A stretch of DNA of 64,000 nucleotides from Ustulina deusta (Eukaryota; Ascomycota; Sordariomycetes; Xylariales; Xylariaceae), in NCBI GenBank assembly GCA_023159155.1, contig JAJNNX010000023.1, forward strand, positions 1-64,000. Reading direction: 5' to 3'. The notes below the pieces were generated by a model. It made no database searches. It was not told the origin of the DNA and was given only the letters and a program-made list of their open reading frames with translations. A program made the position numbers and the translations under genes. This document shows, in pieces, positions 12,800-24,841 of this stretch (positions within the stretch are counted from its first letter, which is position 1; every line of letters begins with the position of its first letter).

Positions 12800-14262
12800 T
12801 AGTTACAATACGGTGACTGGTAAGTATCTCCTCGGCCTCCTCGTACTTCCCCTGGCTTCGAAGGACGAGGGCGAGGTTGTTCATGCTGCCAAGTGTGTCC
12901 GGATGCTCTCTGCCTAGCACTCCCTCCCTTAGCTGTAGTATCTACCGGTGTATCGTCTCGGCCTCCTCATACTTCCCCTGACTTTGAAGGGCCGCGGCGA
13001 GGTTATTCATGCTATCAAGTGTAGATGGATGCTCTCTGCCTAGCAATTCCTCCCTTAGCTGTAGTGTCTGCCGATATAACTGTTCAGCGTTGTTGTAATT
13101 TCCAAGAATAAAATAACTCTCCGCAATATTAAATAAAAGACTACTTTGTTCTTCTGTATTAACCGCACCGTTAACCTCCAGCACTGCTTGCCCGTGTGGT
13201 AAGTACTTGGTCCACGTCTTTCTGTTTTCATGCCGAGGGAATGGATATTCCTCTACAAGTCGCTGAACTACGTTAGCAGTCCATTTCTCCCACTCTCCTT
13301 TTTCCTGCAACCAACTCCGCATAACAAGTCGGACAAGTCGATGTACATCGAATGAACCTGGTATATCGCGCTCGAGGATGAATGCGTACGCATTGAGCGA
13401 CCCGATCGCCTCTACCATCTAGATCTTCGACGTAACCGGCAAAACGGATAGCGGGATATCTTTCTCTGCAAGGAAGCATAAAAACTTAAGATAATCTGCC
13501 GCTCGCGGGTTATGCTGTGAGATATGCTCGAATGAAATTAGCCAAATTGTGGCAACCGGGTTTTGGTTTCGAGCATGATCGTTATATCGGTGACGGTCTT
13601 CGAACTGTTTACTAAGCAAGTTGATCAGATCGACGTTACTCGACTCGCAGAATTCTAGATACTGAGACACGGTGACATTTATGTTGAATGCCATGTATGC
13701 CGATACCTGCCTAATCGCTAGCGGGAGGTTCGCTAAAAAGCGAAGCAGATATTTCGTGCTTTCAGCATCGCCTATCTGGCTTTCTTTCAGGCCTATTCGC
13801 AACAGTTTAGTAGCTTTAGCGTTGCCTATTTCCTGTATAGTTATAATATTCTTCTGGGGGATATCGAGCTGCTATTACGCGCATGCTCCAGGTTCGTTTT
13901 CACTAATACTTTGACGTCTGTTTTATCGTCATCAATGCCCGGGGTGTTTAGCAGCTTTCCGACCTCGCGGTAGGCATTCTCAAAACTGGTCAAGTCTACA
14001 GCCGGGACCCAGAAGACAGAACAGTCCGGATAAGTGTCGCGGACCTGGTAGGCGGCCTCGAGCGCGACCTGGGTCTTGCCGATGTCCCCGAAGCCCTCGA
14101 CGGCGGTGCGCTGGCAGTCGTCTTGACCAGCGCTCGGCGGGATCCTCTCGAGGAGCTGCTCTAGGATGGCGCCACGCCCGACAAAGTCGCCGTTGCGCCC
14201 GAATGGGACTATGAAATGCTTCGAGTAACTTTAGGCGAGTTAGGACATTTTTTATCATGTCT
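12800..14262 (-). pseudogene. NLR-type NB-ARC + TPR gene remnant
   Basis: On the minus strand a nucleotide-binding domain begins near 14215 ([20 protein letters not shown]), with the P-loop region reading GFGDIGKTQ. The family usually has G-G-I-G-K-T, so the second Gly is Asp here. About 50 residues that should carry Walker B are missing around 13860-13900, where the frame also changes. The helical part (NLPLAIRQVSAYMA) and linker follow. Then come tetratricopeptide repeats of the kinesin-light-chain type (REHPSTLDSMNNLAAALQSQ), with HPDTLGSMNNLALVLRSQGK after them. In-frame ambers lie at 13421-13419 and 12944-12942; the second fits CAG-to-TAG. A frameshift near 14230 separates the N-terminal part. 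Intact relatives are fungal nonself-recognition or cell-death receptors; this copy is dead. Confidence 0.85.
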
Positions 14263-14769
14263 ATAGTATTTCAGGCCAACGCAATCAACCACCTGCGCCG
14301 TCCGGTCAACATCGGATTGCCAGAAAGCAGCGTGGTCCAGAATTAGAGCTCGTACCAGAAGCCTAACCTCAGCACATGCACAAAGTTTGAGGTTCGCACA
14401 ACAACCGGGTTAGTCTTAGTAATTCTGGGAAATCTATGCACGCGCCTTTAATATCACGAAGTGTTGCATCAAGCAGATTTTTTCCGTGAAACTACAGAAG
14501 TATCCAACACTTTTACATGTCTTAATCAATTTCCTGACACGATAGGCTCTCGGGCGCTTATTTCTGTTAGATAATGTGGCGAAGAATCTTCTAGTATTAT
14601 ATTACGAATCCTTTTACCACCTATCTTATGTATATAAACTACACTACTTCAATGGCTTTAGAAGACAGAGGGGAAAAAAAAGACACAACATCCCTAATGA
14701 TCCGACAATTTCCCAGATAATAAGCAGCCGGGGTACCTCTGCAACGACCCTAGTATACTAGACTTAGGA
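14263..14769. other. intergenic, nothing recognised
   Basis: This lies between the 5' end of the NLR remnant and the 3' end of the AAA+ gene. The N-terminal effector domain expected for an NLR is not recognisable here. No repeat or RNA gene is seen. Confidence 0.35.
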
Positions 14770-16599
14770 TTAGATAAGCAACACCTCTATTTTCTTCTCC
14801 TCGTTAACATCAACAAGGAATCTCGTTTCTGGATGATTCTCTGCAAAATCGTCCCCATTCTCTAGATACATGTTCACCAACGGCCGGGAAACCACCCTGT
14901 CGATTCCAGAGAAGATACTCCGTGCGCCCAGCTCAGGCATGTAATGCTTGTCCGCAATGTTGGAGCAAACCGTGGAACCGCGTACTATGTCGAGGTAGAT
15001 ATTACCGACTAAGTTGTCGCCTTCCATTTTTGGCGTGAGCTTGACTGGACGAGCGAATCTCGCCTCCAGTTCCATGAATCTTTTGTCAGCCACTATAGCC
15101 GCCTCGTCTGGAGTAAAAGTCAGGAATGGAACTATCTCATTGATACGACCCGTCAAGGGGGCTCCGAAATGCGACACACATTCCTTCCACAAGCGAGCAA
15201 CAAGTTTTTTGAAGGTAGGAGAGCGTTGCAGGTCGGCAGTGTTCTCTAAGAGCTCTTTGTTGAGCACGCAAAACGCGTGGATCTCACGGTCGAATGCGTT
15301 TGTAGCAAGGATCCATATTGTCTGCAAGCAGTTGACCTTGGAGGAATTGCGACGATCCATGTATTCCCCTTTGACGCAATATTAGCGACTAACATAGTTC
15401 AGTGAGAGAAGGAATGTATACCTTGATCAAAAGGGATGAGTAATGCATTGCGGACATCATCTGATGTTTTTTCGAACTCGTCCATGAATACGACAGATTT
15501 TTCTCCTGACTTTCTAGATAGAAAGTTGTTCAAAGGTGTACCGGCTTTATAGCCCTGATACGCAAGCTTCGGTCCGAATAGCTCATCTTCTCTAGTAAAC
15601 ATAGTGCAGTCGACAGTATGGAGTTCTAGCGACATCAAGTCTCCAACTTTTTGCGCAAGCTCGGTCTTTCCGTGGCCGCTGGGACCAGCAAAAAGCAAGA
15701 CCACAGGTTCCCTGCTTGTCATTCCTAAATGACTGTAAAAAGTTAGTTACGGTGAACGACTCGAATGATAGTGAACTTATACCTACTGTAAAAGTGTGCT
15801 TTTCAATGATTCCACGGCCATTTCCTGGCCAATGATAAGCAAATTCAGCCCCAGGAGTGCTTCAGCGTTCTTTCTATGTACTAGAATGCGCTTGCGGCCA
15901 GAGTTTGGCTTGGCGCGCGCTGCTCGATCTAACAAGTAACGTTGCGTGAGACTCAGAGCAGCGGAAAGCAGTCGCCGAAGACCAGGTTTGCACCAAAGCT
16001 TGTTATCTTCTTGTATGTCATTCAGGTCCGCTTCGACGGGTCCGGACTTTGGGAGTTCTCTATTGAACGGGCGATAGAAAGCGGCCGGGATGACAAGTGG
16101 TGAAGTCCCTAGACTGAGAAGCTCCCGTAACATCTCGGTTGACTGGAGGCGCGGCCGGCAACCGCGGAGAATAGCGAAGGCTATCAGGGGAAGGCCGCTG
16201 GCCTCATGAGTGGCGTTGAGGTTACCGCCGTATTTTACCCAGCGGCGGATCAGCTCTACATCGTTCGCCGCCACCACGTAGAAGATGGCTGGGAATCCTT
16301 TAACATCGCCATTGATGTTTTTCGCTAGCTGTCTGTCTATCAGTCTGGTGATGACCGTCTATAACCGGGCGTGAATGAAAATCGAGAGAATTGTTAGAGA
16401 TTGAAAGGGAGAGGCGGTATGGTGTTGAAGGGTGGGCCTGTAGTAGGTGGCCGACGTTAGATTATCTAGATCAATTCCAAACTAGATGTTCGTCTGTTAG
16501 TATGCAATCAATGTAGCACAGCTGGAAAAGGAGAAGAATTTGGAGCTTACTCTTGCTCCTCTCATCGCTTAAATATAATTGTTGTCCCTCCGATCCCAT
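14770..16599 (-). pseudogene. ankyrin-like/ClpB-type AAA+ ATPase with in-frame amber
   Basis: Exons run 16599-16551, 16465-15787, 15732-15422 and 15368-14770. The last three join cleanly in phase (introns 15786-15733 and 15421-15369). The first exon starts MGSEGQQLYLSDERSK and its junction is less certain. Order: an ankyrin-like N-terminal part (VVAANDVELIRRWVKYGG), a linker with IIGQEMAVESLKSTLLHHLG, then an AAA+ module. The module has Walker A GPSGHGKTE, Walker B VVFMDEFEK, sensor-like IWILATNA and arginine-finger-like GAPLTGRINEI. The module matches the second AAA+ domain of Clp/Hsp100 disaggregases; the single-AAA+, ankyrin-fused form is known from fungal genomes but its role is not established. 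TAG at 16361-16359 interrupts an otherwise open frame and fits CAG-to-TAG, so I call it a probable pseudogene. Confidence 0.8.
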
Positions 16600-16798
16600 A
16601 CGACTACTCTCCTTCACAGTTGAAGTTAAAGGCTGTGCTCAGATAATGACGATCAATTAAGGGTTCGTCGGACCGTGGCTTCATCAGAAGATAACCTGCA
16701 GCGGTCCAGGTCGCTATTGAATTCTTTATTCGTGGACCCTAACCGTACAATATAGATATATCTTGACTCAATATAATGGTTCGCTAGGGGCTCTTAGA

Positions 16799-17900
16799 TG
16801 AACCAGGGTGCGCTTAGATTGAGGTTGGTCGTATCCCACCACTTCAAGGTACTAGATTTGCTGGAGTCTACTTGAAGATCTTGCTGGTTCCGGAACGATT
16901 CGACGATGTATCTCAGAACAAATACGTTTCCAATATGTCTCTCCTTATCCATACGATCAAGGGTTCTCAATATGCTGCTTCTCTGATCATCGGTTTCAGT
17001 CTCGCAGGCGATGACAAAAAGTGGCCAGGGGCTTGTGCAGACTTGCAAGCTGCCAATAATTTGCAGACCCTGAAGTAGATACGCTGATTGAATCTCCTGC
17101 GAAGGCTCAGTACTACCAACTCTATAAAGATAGAGAAAGGCGGCGATCCGGTACAGCTCAGCCGTAGCTAATGCCTTTGTGCGGTCGAGCTGGGATAAGC
17201 TTTCCTCGTGCGTTGGATCTAATCGCTGGGTTAATGAAGAGATCTTACTTTCAAATTCCTTATACCGAATATTCCTGCTGGATTTTTGCGGATGTAGAAG
17301 TAACGTGTGCTGTCAGATATAAGCGATAGCATGCAATTGGGTTGAATGTGTTGTATTGATCCATGTGTTGATCTAGGTGTCATGTAGTGGTGACCGCGTC
17401 TGTCGGCAGAAATGTATGGGGACCCCTGTCATCCTGACATGGGTCCGTCATTGGAACCCCCTTCAGTCAATATACCGAATAAGATTATATCCCTTATATC
17501 TGACATGTGCTGCCCGTGGAGTTCAGTTGCGCGCCATGTATTCACGTAGCTGATAATCTCCATAACTTCAACGGAGCATCCTAGAGAGCCAATGATCTGC
17601 CCAGCGATTAGTTTCCGAAGCTTTTGAGCAGGAACCTCTGTCTCCATACCGTCGAGGTGTCAAAATGGCCGTCCCGCAAAAGCTGGAGGGACACATGGCC
17701 GTGAGGCCACTGTTCAAGGGGTTGGCTAAAGCCACCAAGAACTTCATGGTATAAAAACCACGTGTAGAGAAACTTGTAGGCCAGGTGCCCACCCTGTATA
17801 CAAGCTAGTTGGTAGAGGATCTTCTGAGCTCCGTAAAGATGTAAGCTCCCCAGCTGTATTATTTTTATCAACGTCAACGCTGTGGGCCGTCATCCTGTCA
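16799..17900 (-). pseudogene. fungal transcription-factor (Fungal_trans_2-type) remnant
   Basis: The C-terminal end reads IACETETDDQRSSILRTLDR and finishes WWDTTNLNLSAPWFI, the typical last lines of Zn2Cys6 regulators of the Fungal_trans_2/Acr2 group. Upstream pieces (GAQKILYQLACIQGG, FLYHEVLGGFSQP, IIGSLGCSVEVMEIISYVNT) fit the same domain but lie in different frames. The frame changes near 17645, and a 199-bp insertion with 11-bp flanking repeats sits at 17272-17470. The Zn2Cys6 DNA-binding exon is not found upstream. So this is a 5'-truncated, frameshifted and element-interrupted regulator gene. Confidence 0.7.
17272..17470. mobile_element. 199-bp insertion with 11-bp target duplication
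   Basis: TATACCGAATA occurs at 17261-17271 and again at 17471-17481, bracketing 199 bp inside the transcription-factor remnant. The right-hand 105 bp of the insert is the repeat also found at 11442-11547, including the GGACCC...GGGTCC hairpin. No terminal inverted repeats and no TG...CA ends are visible. A SINE-like or other short non-autonomous retroelement is the simplest reading. The coding frames on its two sides differ by one nucleotide even after one flanking repeat is removed. Confidence 0.65.
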
Positions 17901-20900
17901 GAGCTTTCTTTTTGCACCATAGTTCACATAGCCTTTGGGTTTTTATTATTAGAGAATGCAAATTGTTGTAAAACTACTCAACGCGTGTCAAAGCTAGATG
18001 GTTCTATGTCAAACCGGGTGAGCCGAGTCATCCGAATACACACAGTTTACAGTATGGCCCATTGCATCTATCCAGCCTGATCACCGAGAATAGTGGGAAG
18101 TCTTCTAGAAAGGGAACACGACGGAAGATGTTCATTAGGCGACCCTCCCTACAATCGTATACCAGAGCAGATGTGGTCAAGCTTCAAGAAGCTAACCAGT
18201 ATCTGCTGAAAGTGAACTGAGTCAAGGAGTCACTCCATGTACTGTACAAGGCGAAGGGCACACGATAGGGGGCACGGACTGCCTGTTCATGTATATAATG
18301 AGGTCTTCCCACCTTACTCATGAAGTAGTTAAGCTGAATGCAGCGCTCATATACCTTCTGTTTTATTAGTATCAGAAGCTTCAATGTCTGCAGGTACCAT
18401 AGCCGACGTGATTCCAACCCAATCGATATGACCTATGACTCGAAGGGATGTAGTGGCGCCGACAAATCATGTGTTGCACCTTGACCCAAAGCCGTGTTTT
18501 GTATTTCGTGCAGCCTCCACACACGCCAATGGAGCTGAAATTCCGCCAAGATGGCTGTGACCCACGTGGTGAAATCCCTATGTTGAAACCATGCTAGTGT
18601 ATACCGTCAAAATGCAGTCTAATAGAAAAGCCAAGGAATGCCCCGGATTCCTTAGGAGAGAGTAGTTGTCACCAGGAAAGCCACCGCGATGGACCGTTCC
18701 GGGACTTGTAAAGACTGGCATTAGGCTAGGTGTTTAGAATTTATCTTTTATTGCCTCTTACTTTGATTATCCCTTTTCTAGTCGTACAATAAAGGTGCCA
18801 AGGCCTCGCCGGCTTGAGACTTCGTTCCTTAGTATTCTTCTTTTATAAAGTTGTATCTAAGTCCATCCTAACGATACCGAGAGTCGAAGAAAGGCCAAAA
18901 TTGGACACCCAGCTCGACTCGCCATGGCGACGGGCAAGAGCGATACCCTCAGTCCTTTACCATCAGCGGTACGCTCGGGTTCTATTGCTATCACTATCCT
19001 TTTTTTTTGCCTCTTTTATAGCGTCCTTGGGGCTATTTCTCTACTTGAGCTACAAGGTCATAGCGTGGCGATTAGGAAAATGGTTGCCTCGCCGTCGCCA
19101 TAAAAGTGCGCCGGGGCACGTGTTTACTAGCGGACCGGTTAGATTTGGACCTGCTTACAATGCTGCGAGGCTCGCGGGCTCGGAGCCTATGGTAGATGCT
19201 ATATTGCTTGCGCCGTCTGAAAGGACCGAGAGCTCCTGTTATCAAAACTAGTTTATTGTGCTTTTCTCGAACCTTCTTATCGCCGACGCGCACTAAGCAA
19301 CCGCCTTCTTTTTGAAAGTATCCTAGTTTATTTGAGATAGTGTCACTGTTGGGACTAAGACTTGCTTTGTACAGGGCCTCTTCGTATCGATAGGGGATCT
19401 TGTGTCGAGCTTAAGAAGAGGCGGAGGGCAGGTTAACCGAATAACCGAACTATAGGTTTGGTTAAAGTGCAAGAGATGAAGTATTCGTATGCGCGGTCCT
19501 AAGACAGGCAGGTATGGAGGAGCAATCGCCCGGATACCGTACACAATACATCGTAGGCCTTTATCTTGTATTTAGCTAGCTTCTATTGCTGCCGAGTTTT
19601 TATATAAGGGTTGTAATCCTCAAACCCATGATATAATTACCTACCTGCCTACTAACAACTAGCCCGTTGTATGCCTTTTAAATTAAATATCCCTTTATAG
19701 ATATTCTTTTTTGAAACTAATACTAACATCCGCATATAGGTTTAGAGTTTCATTACGCTTGCCCTAAAGCAACTAAGGGCATATTCAGCGGGAAATGCGT
19801 CTCCTTGGAGGGAAATGGGTCTAGGGATAGCGCTCACTTGTCTCTCATACCTCAGCCAATCATCCGGCCATAGAGCGAGGCTGATTCGACAAAGTGATAC
19901 TGCGCACCATGTCCCTGCATTACTGCCGTGCCGTTCTGGGGCCGCTCATGGCGGGTGACAACCTTGCCGAGCTGGCTCACGCGTAGAAGTCTCTCAACCT
20001 CCCAGCTCCTCCCCAGGTTCCAGCTGATCCTCGCCCTCCGCTACTTATTGACACCTAACCCCAATCCAGAATGCGTATCTCTCGCGTGGCCCGCTCCCTG
20101 CGTATCTCGCCGCAGCATACAATAGGGACATCGGCAAAGTGAGCTGGAATTCATACTGCGGCGCGTTGGGCTGGGCTAGTGCGGATCTCTCTGAGCTCCG
20201 GAAACTTTTCTACTACTTATATCTTTAATAAGAGGCTATGCCTTCTAGGATTCAAACCCGACCGGTCACATCGTCTCTTAACGAATCATCCCATAGCACC
20301 AGCTAGCCAACATGACGTAAAGGTATCTGGGACCTGTTAGTCTATCAGCACTTGTGCGAGAACGCCCCACGACCGCACCAGGACACGCATTGCCACCCCC
20401 CTTAATTAGGAGTTAAACCGCAGAGAATCGTAGATCTACAGAGGCAGCAACCATGTAAGGAAATTGCTACTCCGAAATAAAGTGCGCCTTGCCACTCCCG
20501 TGGAGCCTTAGGGATGGCCACTTGAGCAATAGGGAATGTCTCATGATGCTGTGGCCTAACCAAGCGGCAAAACCCACGGAATTAAACACCTAACGCTTCG
20601 TCATTCAACCTTTAGCCAATAAGCAGGTTTAGCTATAAGTCGAAGACAGATTACTTGAACGTCCACATGTCTTGAACTCAAGTGATCCGCTAAGGTGTTC
20701 GTGCCGAAAAACTCCTCGGTGCTCTCTACAAAACGTAAGATAGTCGGGACCTACTTTCCGCCCGACGACTTTCTCTTGCGAACCACGTACGTAGACACCA
20801 TAGACAGCTAGGCAACAGCGAGTGGCAATCTAGAAGAAAACTAGAGAGGCCTTAATAGTTCCGAAGCTTAGGGTTGGGTTGGCACAACATTGTTATCGCC

Positions 20901-21435
20901 ATGAGAAATTAGGTCCTTGTTAATAACTCTGAACAACAAAGCGTTAATTTAACCCAATTTATTCAAAAGCTAAGAAAAAGGCAGTAAAATACAACGTACT
21001 CCATCCAGGAGAAGCTGCTAACCTTGTTTCAGAGAATAGCAGTAGGGTCTTTCCCTAGTCGATAAATGCAAGGCCTACGGCAGTATTAGAAGAGGTTAGC
21101 CTGTTTAGCACGACACTTGAAGCAGGAAAATGAGATGTTTATGTTAGTACTCAATGCGCTGATCCATAACCATGAGGGGTTTTTGGAAAATCCCGGCGCC
21201 TTAGCTAGGCATAAGGGTTTATAAATAGGAAACTGAAGGGGACTTCCACTGCCTCAGTGCATGCACATATTCGGAGAGGGCGTAGTATCGAGGCCTCCTA
21301 AACAACAGGCGTTGCATAAAGCAGAATGTTCTCACCTAATATTAAGTATAAAGGGCCTCTCCTCTTCATCTTCGTCTTCCCCTTTCATCAAGTCTTAAAT
21401 TCCTTACTCGCTTTCTTGTCGATCCTTTATACAAA
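17901..21435. other. 3.5-kb unassigned stretch
   Basis: Mixed-composition DNA with only short ORFs. A 145-codon open stretch at 18814-19251 has one hydrophobic segment but no ATG near its start. A 77-codon minus-strand stretch at 18184-18417 could be a scrap of decayed coding sequence. CT-rich runs at 21361-21425 look like a promoter or 5' leader for the small ORF that follows. I support no gene here. Confidence 0.4.
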
Positions 21436-21662
21436 ATGAATAACAACTTACCCCTCCCCTTTTTATGTGTCACAATATTCATCATTATGTTATCTATCGT
21501 CCGCCCCCATCCCCTTCTCTTCCTCATGGTCGCCTTTAACACATTACTTGTAATGGGTGAGTTTCAATTTTTTCATTTATCTTGAGTACTAGGTTTGAAG
21601 CTGATAATATCTTATTAGAAGCCCAAGTTTGCACAATATACCAGGACGTTAGACGAAGTTAA
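21436..21662 (+). CDS. possible 54-residue hydrophobic/secreted peptide with one intron
   Basis: A pyrimidine-rich leader is followed by an ATG and the hydrophobic run LPLPFLCVTIFIIMLSIVRP, like a signal peptide or anchor. A canonical intron follows (21557-21618, GTGAGT...TTATTAG). The second exon then gives EAQVCTIYQDVRRS and a stop. The leader, start and splice signals are good, but the product is tiny and the DNA downstream is decayed gag-like sequence. It may instead be the 5' end of a broken gene or element. Confidence 0.3.
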
Positions 21663-22690
21663 CGCTTTGTCTATATTCATGGAACACATAGGAATGCCAT
21701 GCGATCAGCCGTTTGAGTGTGTAATTATTCCATACTACATACCAAGCTACAACTAATGAGAAAATCAGTGAATTTTGGGACGAGCCTTTATACCTAGATG
21801 ATATGGATGATTTTATTCCAGTTCATCTTTGCTTCAACTTGAAGCTGGAGGTCTACAAACCTTTACACTTGAAACTTTGTAGCTAAGCTTATAATGACGA
21901 TGACTGAGCGTGGGCCAATGCAACAGCTAAGGAGATCTTGCAGCTATTGCATCCAGATCGCCTGATGCTCAGGATCCACGGGCTAATAAAATATCGGTTG
22001 CTCAGCTTCGAAAGAGCTCAACTTTCAAGCAACCAAGATAGCTGCTATCCTTTGGGGATACTTTATAAGCTACAGGGATAGAGCTTCTGGAGTATATAGC
22101 TTTTGAGACCAACATCGTGTGCCAGAATCTAGAATGGAAGTTGCTAGTGACCAACTTGAGGTCTACTGAACACTCTGATTCTATCAGATGGCCTACTGAG
22201 GAGCTGGTATATCTTTGAAGATATTGCCACGCTAGAATCCTAGGACTCTCTCGCGACGATATATTAAGCAGGGACGAGAAAATGCAGTATTTGTCACGAA
22301 TGTTTTAAAGAAACCTTGTGCAACAATCCTCGAAGTGTATAATACTTATGCGACATATATTAATGTTTACTACAATGGGGTGGTCCAGAGAGTAGAGACT
22401 AACAAACTAATGGCAATAAAGACTTCCAGCTTGTGACTAGAAGAATTTGGTACTATATGCGATAAGATCGGCCGTGTATTAATCGTAGACTTGTGCGATG
22501 GATATAGTAATACAGAGCTAAAGGGTCTGGAGGAGAAAAATCCATGGGGGTACAGGTATCGTGAGAGGCATTAGTGTCAAAAGTAATTGTTGGCACTGCC
22601 GTAAGACGCGCAAGTTTTAAGTAGGATACTTTAAGGACAAAAGGAAAGAAGCAAGGAAGAACTTAACAATATTCACCCTTTTAGTAACTA
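21663..22690 (+). pseudogene. decayed gag-like retroelement sequence
   Basis: Fragments in shifting frames resemble a Copia-type gag. Near 22520-22640 the reading ELKGLEEKNPWGYRYRERH is followed, one frame over, by a zinc-knuckle-like NCWHCRKTRKF, a stop, then VGYFKDKRKEARKN. Upstream scraps such as FWDEPLYLDDMDDF and MEHIGMPCDQPFE are gag-like but broken by stops. No reverse transcriptase or integrase is recognisable nearby and no flanking LTR pair was found, so this is an old fragment. Confidence 0.45.
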
Positions 22691-23142
22691 CTTATTAAAG
22701 ACAGAGAAGGGATAGACCCCGAATAATCCGACAGTTCTAGCTATTCACGTGGTACCTACACTAACCATAGGCATGCGAGGCAAGCACATACCTGGAACCT
22801 GGATCTTGACTGTTCCGCGAATGAGGTAAGATGTCATAATTTGCGCCCGTGCAAGGGAGGGGTTCCGTCCGTTGTGGATTGATGAATCAGAGGTCGGGGA
22901 GGCATCCAATCCAAGCAAGACCTGGGGAAACTATACGGCAATATGAGTCTCTGTCTGGAGGTCTATTCCGGAGCTGGGAAAAGTTTTGTACTGTTCGCTG
23001 TAATCAGACATCACCAGGTTATCCCAGTGGAAATCGGAAAGCACCAAGGATTACCAGTAACACAGGTCAACAGATCCCTGCTAGGCTGCTAGGGTTATCT
23101 ATAGCGCAACTTATGACTAGTATTAAATGGAATATATTAAAA
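22691..23142. other. intergenic, nothing recognised
   Basis: This sits between the decayed gag-like stretch and the minisatellite. A 99-codon open stretch lies here but shows no domain and no coding character that I trust. Confidence 0.3.
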
Positions 23143-23490
23143 GGTTGACTAGTACTACGTATCATATAGTAACGCTAAGCCCTAAAACAAGTGCTGACTA
23201 GTACTAACTATTGCAAAAGCTACTGGTCGCCCTACTGTGACTAGTAACACTTAGCCCCCAAAATAAGGCTTGACTAGTACGAAATAAATGGGTGATACTA
23301 GTCGCGCTACTGCGACCAGTAACACTAAGCCCCTAAAATAAGACTTGACTGGTATAAAACAGATAGGGGATACTAGTCACGCTATTATGACCAGTAACAG
23401 TAGGCCCTAAAAATAAAGGTTAACCAGTATGAAATCGTGCAAGGAGAAAGGGTTTACTAGTCACCTTATTGCGACTAGCGACTAGTAAAT
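23143..23490. repeat. 75-bp minisatellite, ~4.5 units
   Basis: TGACTAGTAC and its variants occur at 23146, 23195, 23271, 23346 and 23421, so the last three intervals are 75-76 bp and the first unit is shortened. Each unit has the order TTGACTAGTA(C/T)-variable-TACTAGTC-CTAYTGYGACYAGTAAC-AGCCCCTAAAATAAG. The ACTAGT cores are inverted within the unit, giving each repeat a potential stem. Units differ by several substitutions, so expansion is not recent. Confidence 0.8.
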
Positions 23491-24841
23491 ATACAGGGTA
23501 AATGCGGGTTGCAAGTAAGTTTCCTTGCAGCTCCCCACGAAGCGACCAGTAACAAAGATTCCCTAACTGCTAGAGACAGGAGACCGGTCCCCTATAGGGT
23601 CCGCCAATGCCTTTTCGGAACGAGCCTAAGAAGCAAGGCCGGTCTTAGGGACTAGGTTCTCGAACCGATCGGGCGCTACAGCCCGCGGCATTAGTAAATA
23701 GCCCACTCTTGAACAAGCTTTGAATGAGCTCATGTTGAGAAAAGGCTAGGTTTGATGCCATCTAATAGGAGCCTTATTATATGTAATAATGAAGTGTTGT
23801 TGGTGAAGTTGCTATTAAAGAGAGCGATTGTACAGAGCAGAACAACCAAAAAGGAAGAAGTGGGTAGAGCTCCCTTCCTCCCCCGGGCTGCCGATTGGAC
23901 AGTGCCAGCCCTTATCAACATCTAGCATCAGCTAACCTACTCTTAGGTCCTCTTTCTACAGTACAATTCCGCTTAACACCAACAATACAACTCTAGAAAC
24001 CAGCAGGGTAGAAAACGCATACATTATCACCGTCAATCGCATCACACGTGTTTCTAATTGTATAAGGATACTGTACGAACTCTATTGTTGCGCTAAAGCC
24101 CCGAATGCTACTGGGGGTTATTCCTGGGCTACATACACAATCCGGGGTCTCACGATAATTCTGCCGGGCGGTGAGCCGTCAGGCGGTGTGCTAACATCCA
24201 CCATCTATAGGAGGGTTAGATAGCCAGCTCTGCAGCTTTAGCGGAGACGCGTATTGGAACAGCTGGCCTGAACATCTATTATGTAGGATAATGCCGCAGG
24301 CTGCTTAGACTTTGCTCCTAAAATTTCTCCCCAAGGAAATGGCTTCTCTTTGCCCCTTACTTCCACTTTATCGTGGCCCCTCTAAGCTAGATCGCACTAG
24401 GATGTTCTCGTAATAGTGTAGCATCTTACGCAAAGCAGCAAACCTAGTTGAACTAGGGAGGGAGAAACCGGCTGACCTGATCGAGCCCGTATTCAACTAT
24501 GGCGATCACCCAAATGAGCAACCAAAGCCGCAGTAAGCGATGCCAACACGCGGTCTCAAATAGACTATAGCTGTGATTAGTAAATAGGCAGATTCTGCCT
24601 TGGCCGCTGAGACAGGCCCATGCGCCGGCTCACTAATGCAGCTTCATCTATACTACCCTCATGAGACCTTTCAATCTCTAAGTATTTAAGGGCTCTAGGA
24701 AGCGGCGTCTCGCCAGACTTCACTTCTTTAATCCCAACCACCTCACATCATTTAATTTTCCACCCAAGTACAAATCGCAATTCCTTTTACACTAATCTTT
24801 CGCTATCCCTCATTTGTATACTATCCTTTACTGGCGCTACT
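23491..24841. other. unassigned, upstream of the four-TM gene
   Basis: No gene or repeat that I can support. A GGCAGATTCTGCC palindrome at about 24590 resembles palindromes at 58664 and 62135. CT-rich DNA at about 24720-24830 probably belongs to the promoter or leader of the next gene. Confidence 0.35.

Noticed and set aside
17272..17470. Solo LTR
   Set aside because: No TG...CA ends, and the 11-bp target duplication is too long for an LTR element.
8490..17900. Starship giant transposon (Myb/SANT plus NLR cargo)
   Set aside because: These gene types occur as Starship cargo, but I found no DUF3435-type tyrosine recombinase captain or other diagnostic gene in the window.
18814..19251. 145-codon open frame with a hydrophobic segment
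   Set aside because: It starts at TTG, has no ATG until near its end, shows no domain, and sits in decayed DNA.
23143..23490. CRISPR-like array
   Set aside because: Regular 75-bp repeats without repeat/spacer structure, in a eukaryotic context; it is a minisatellite.
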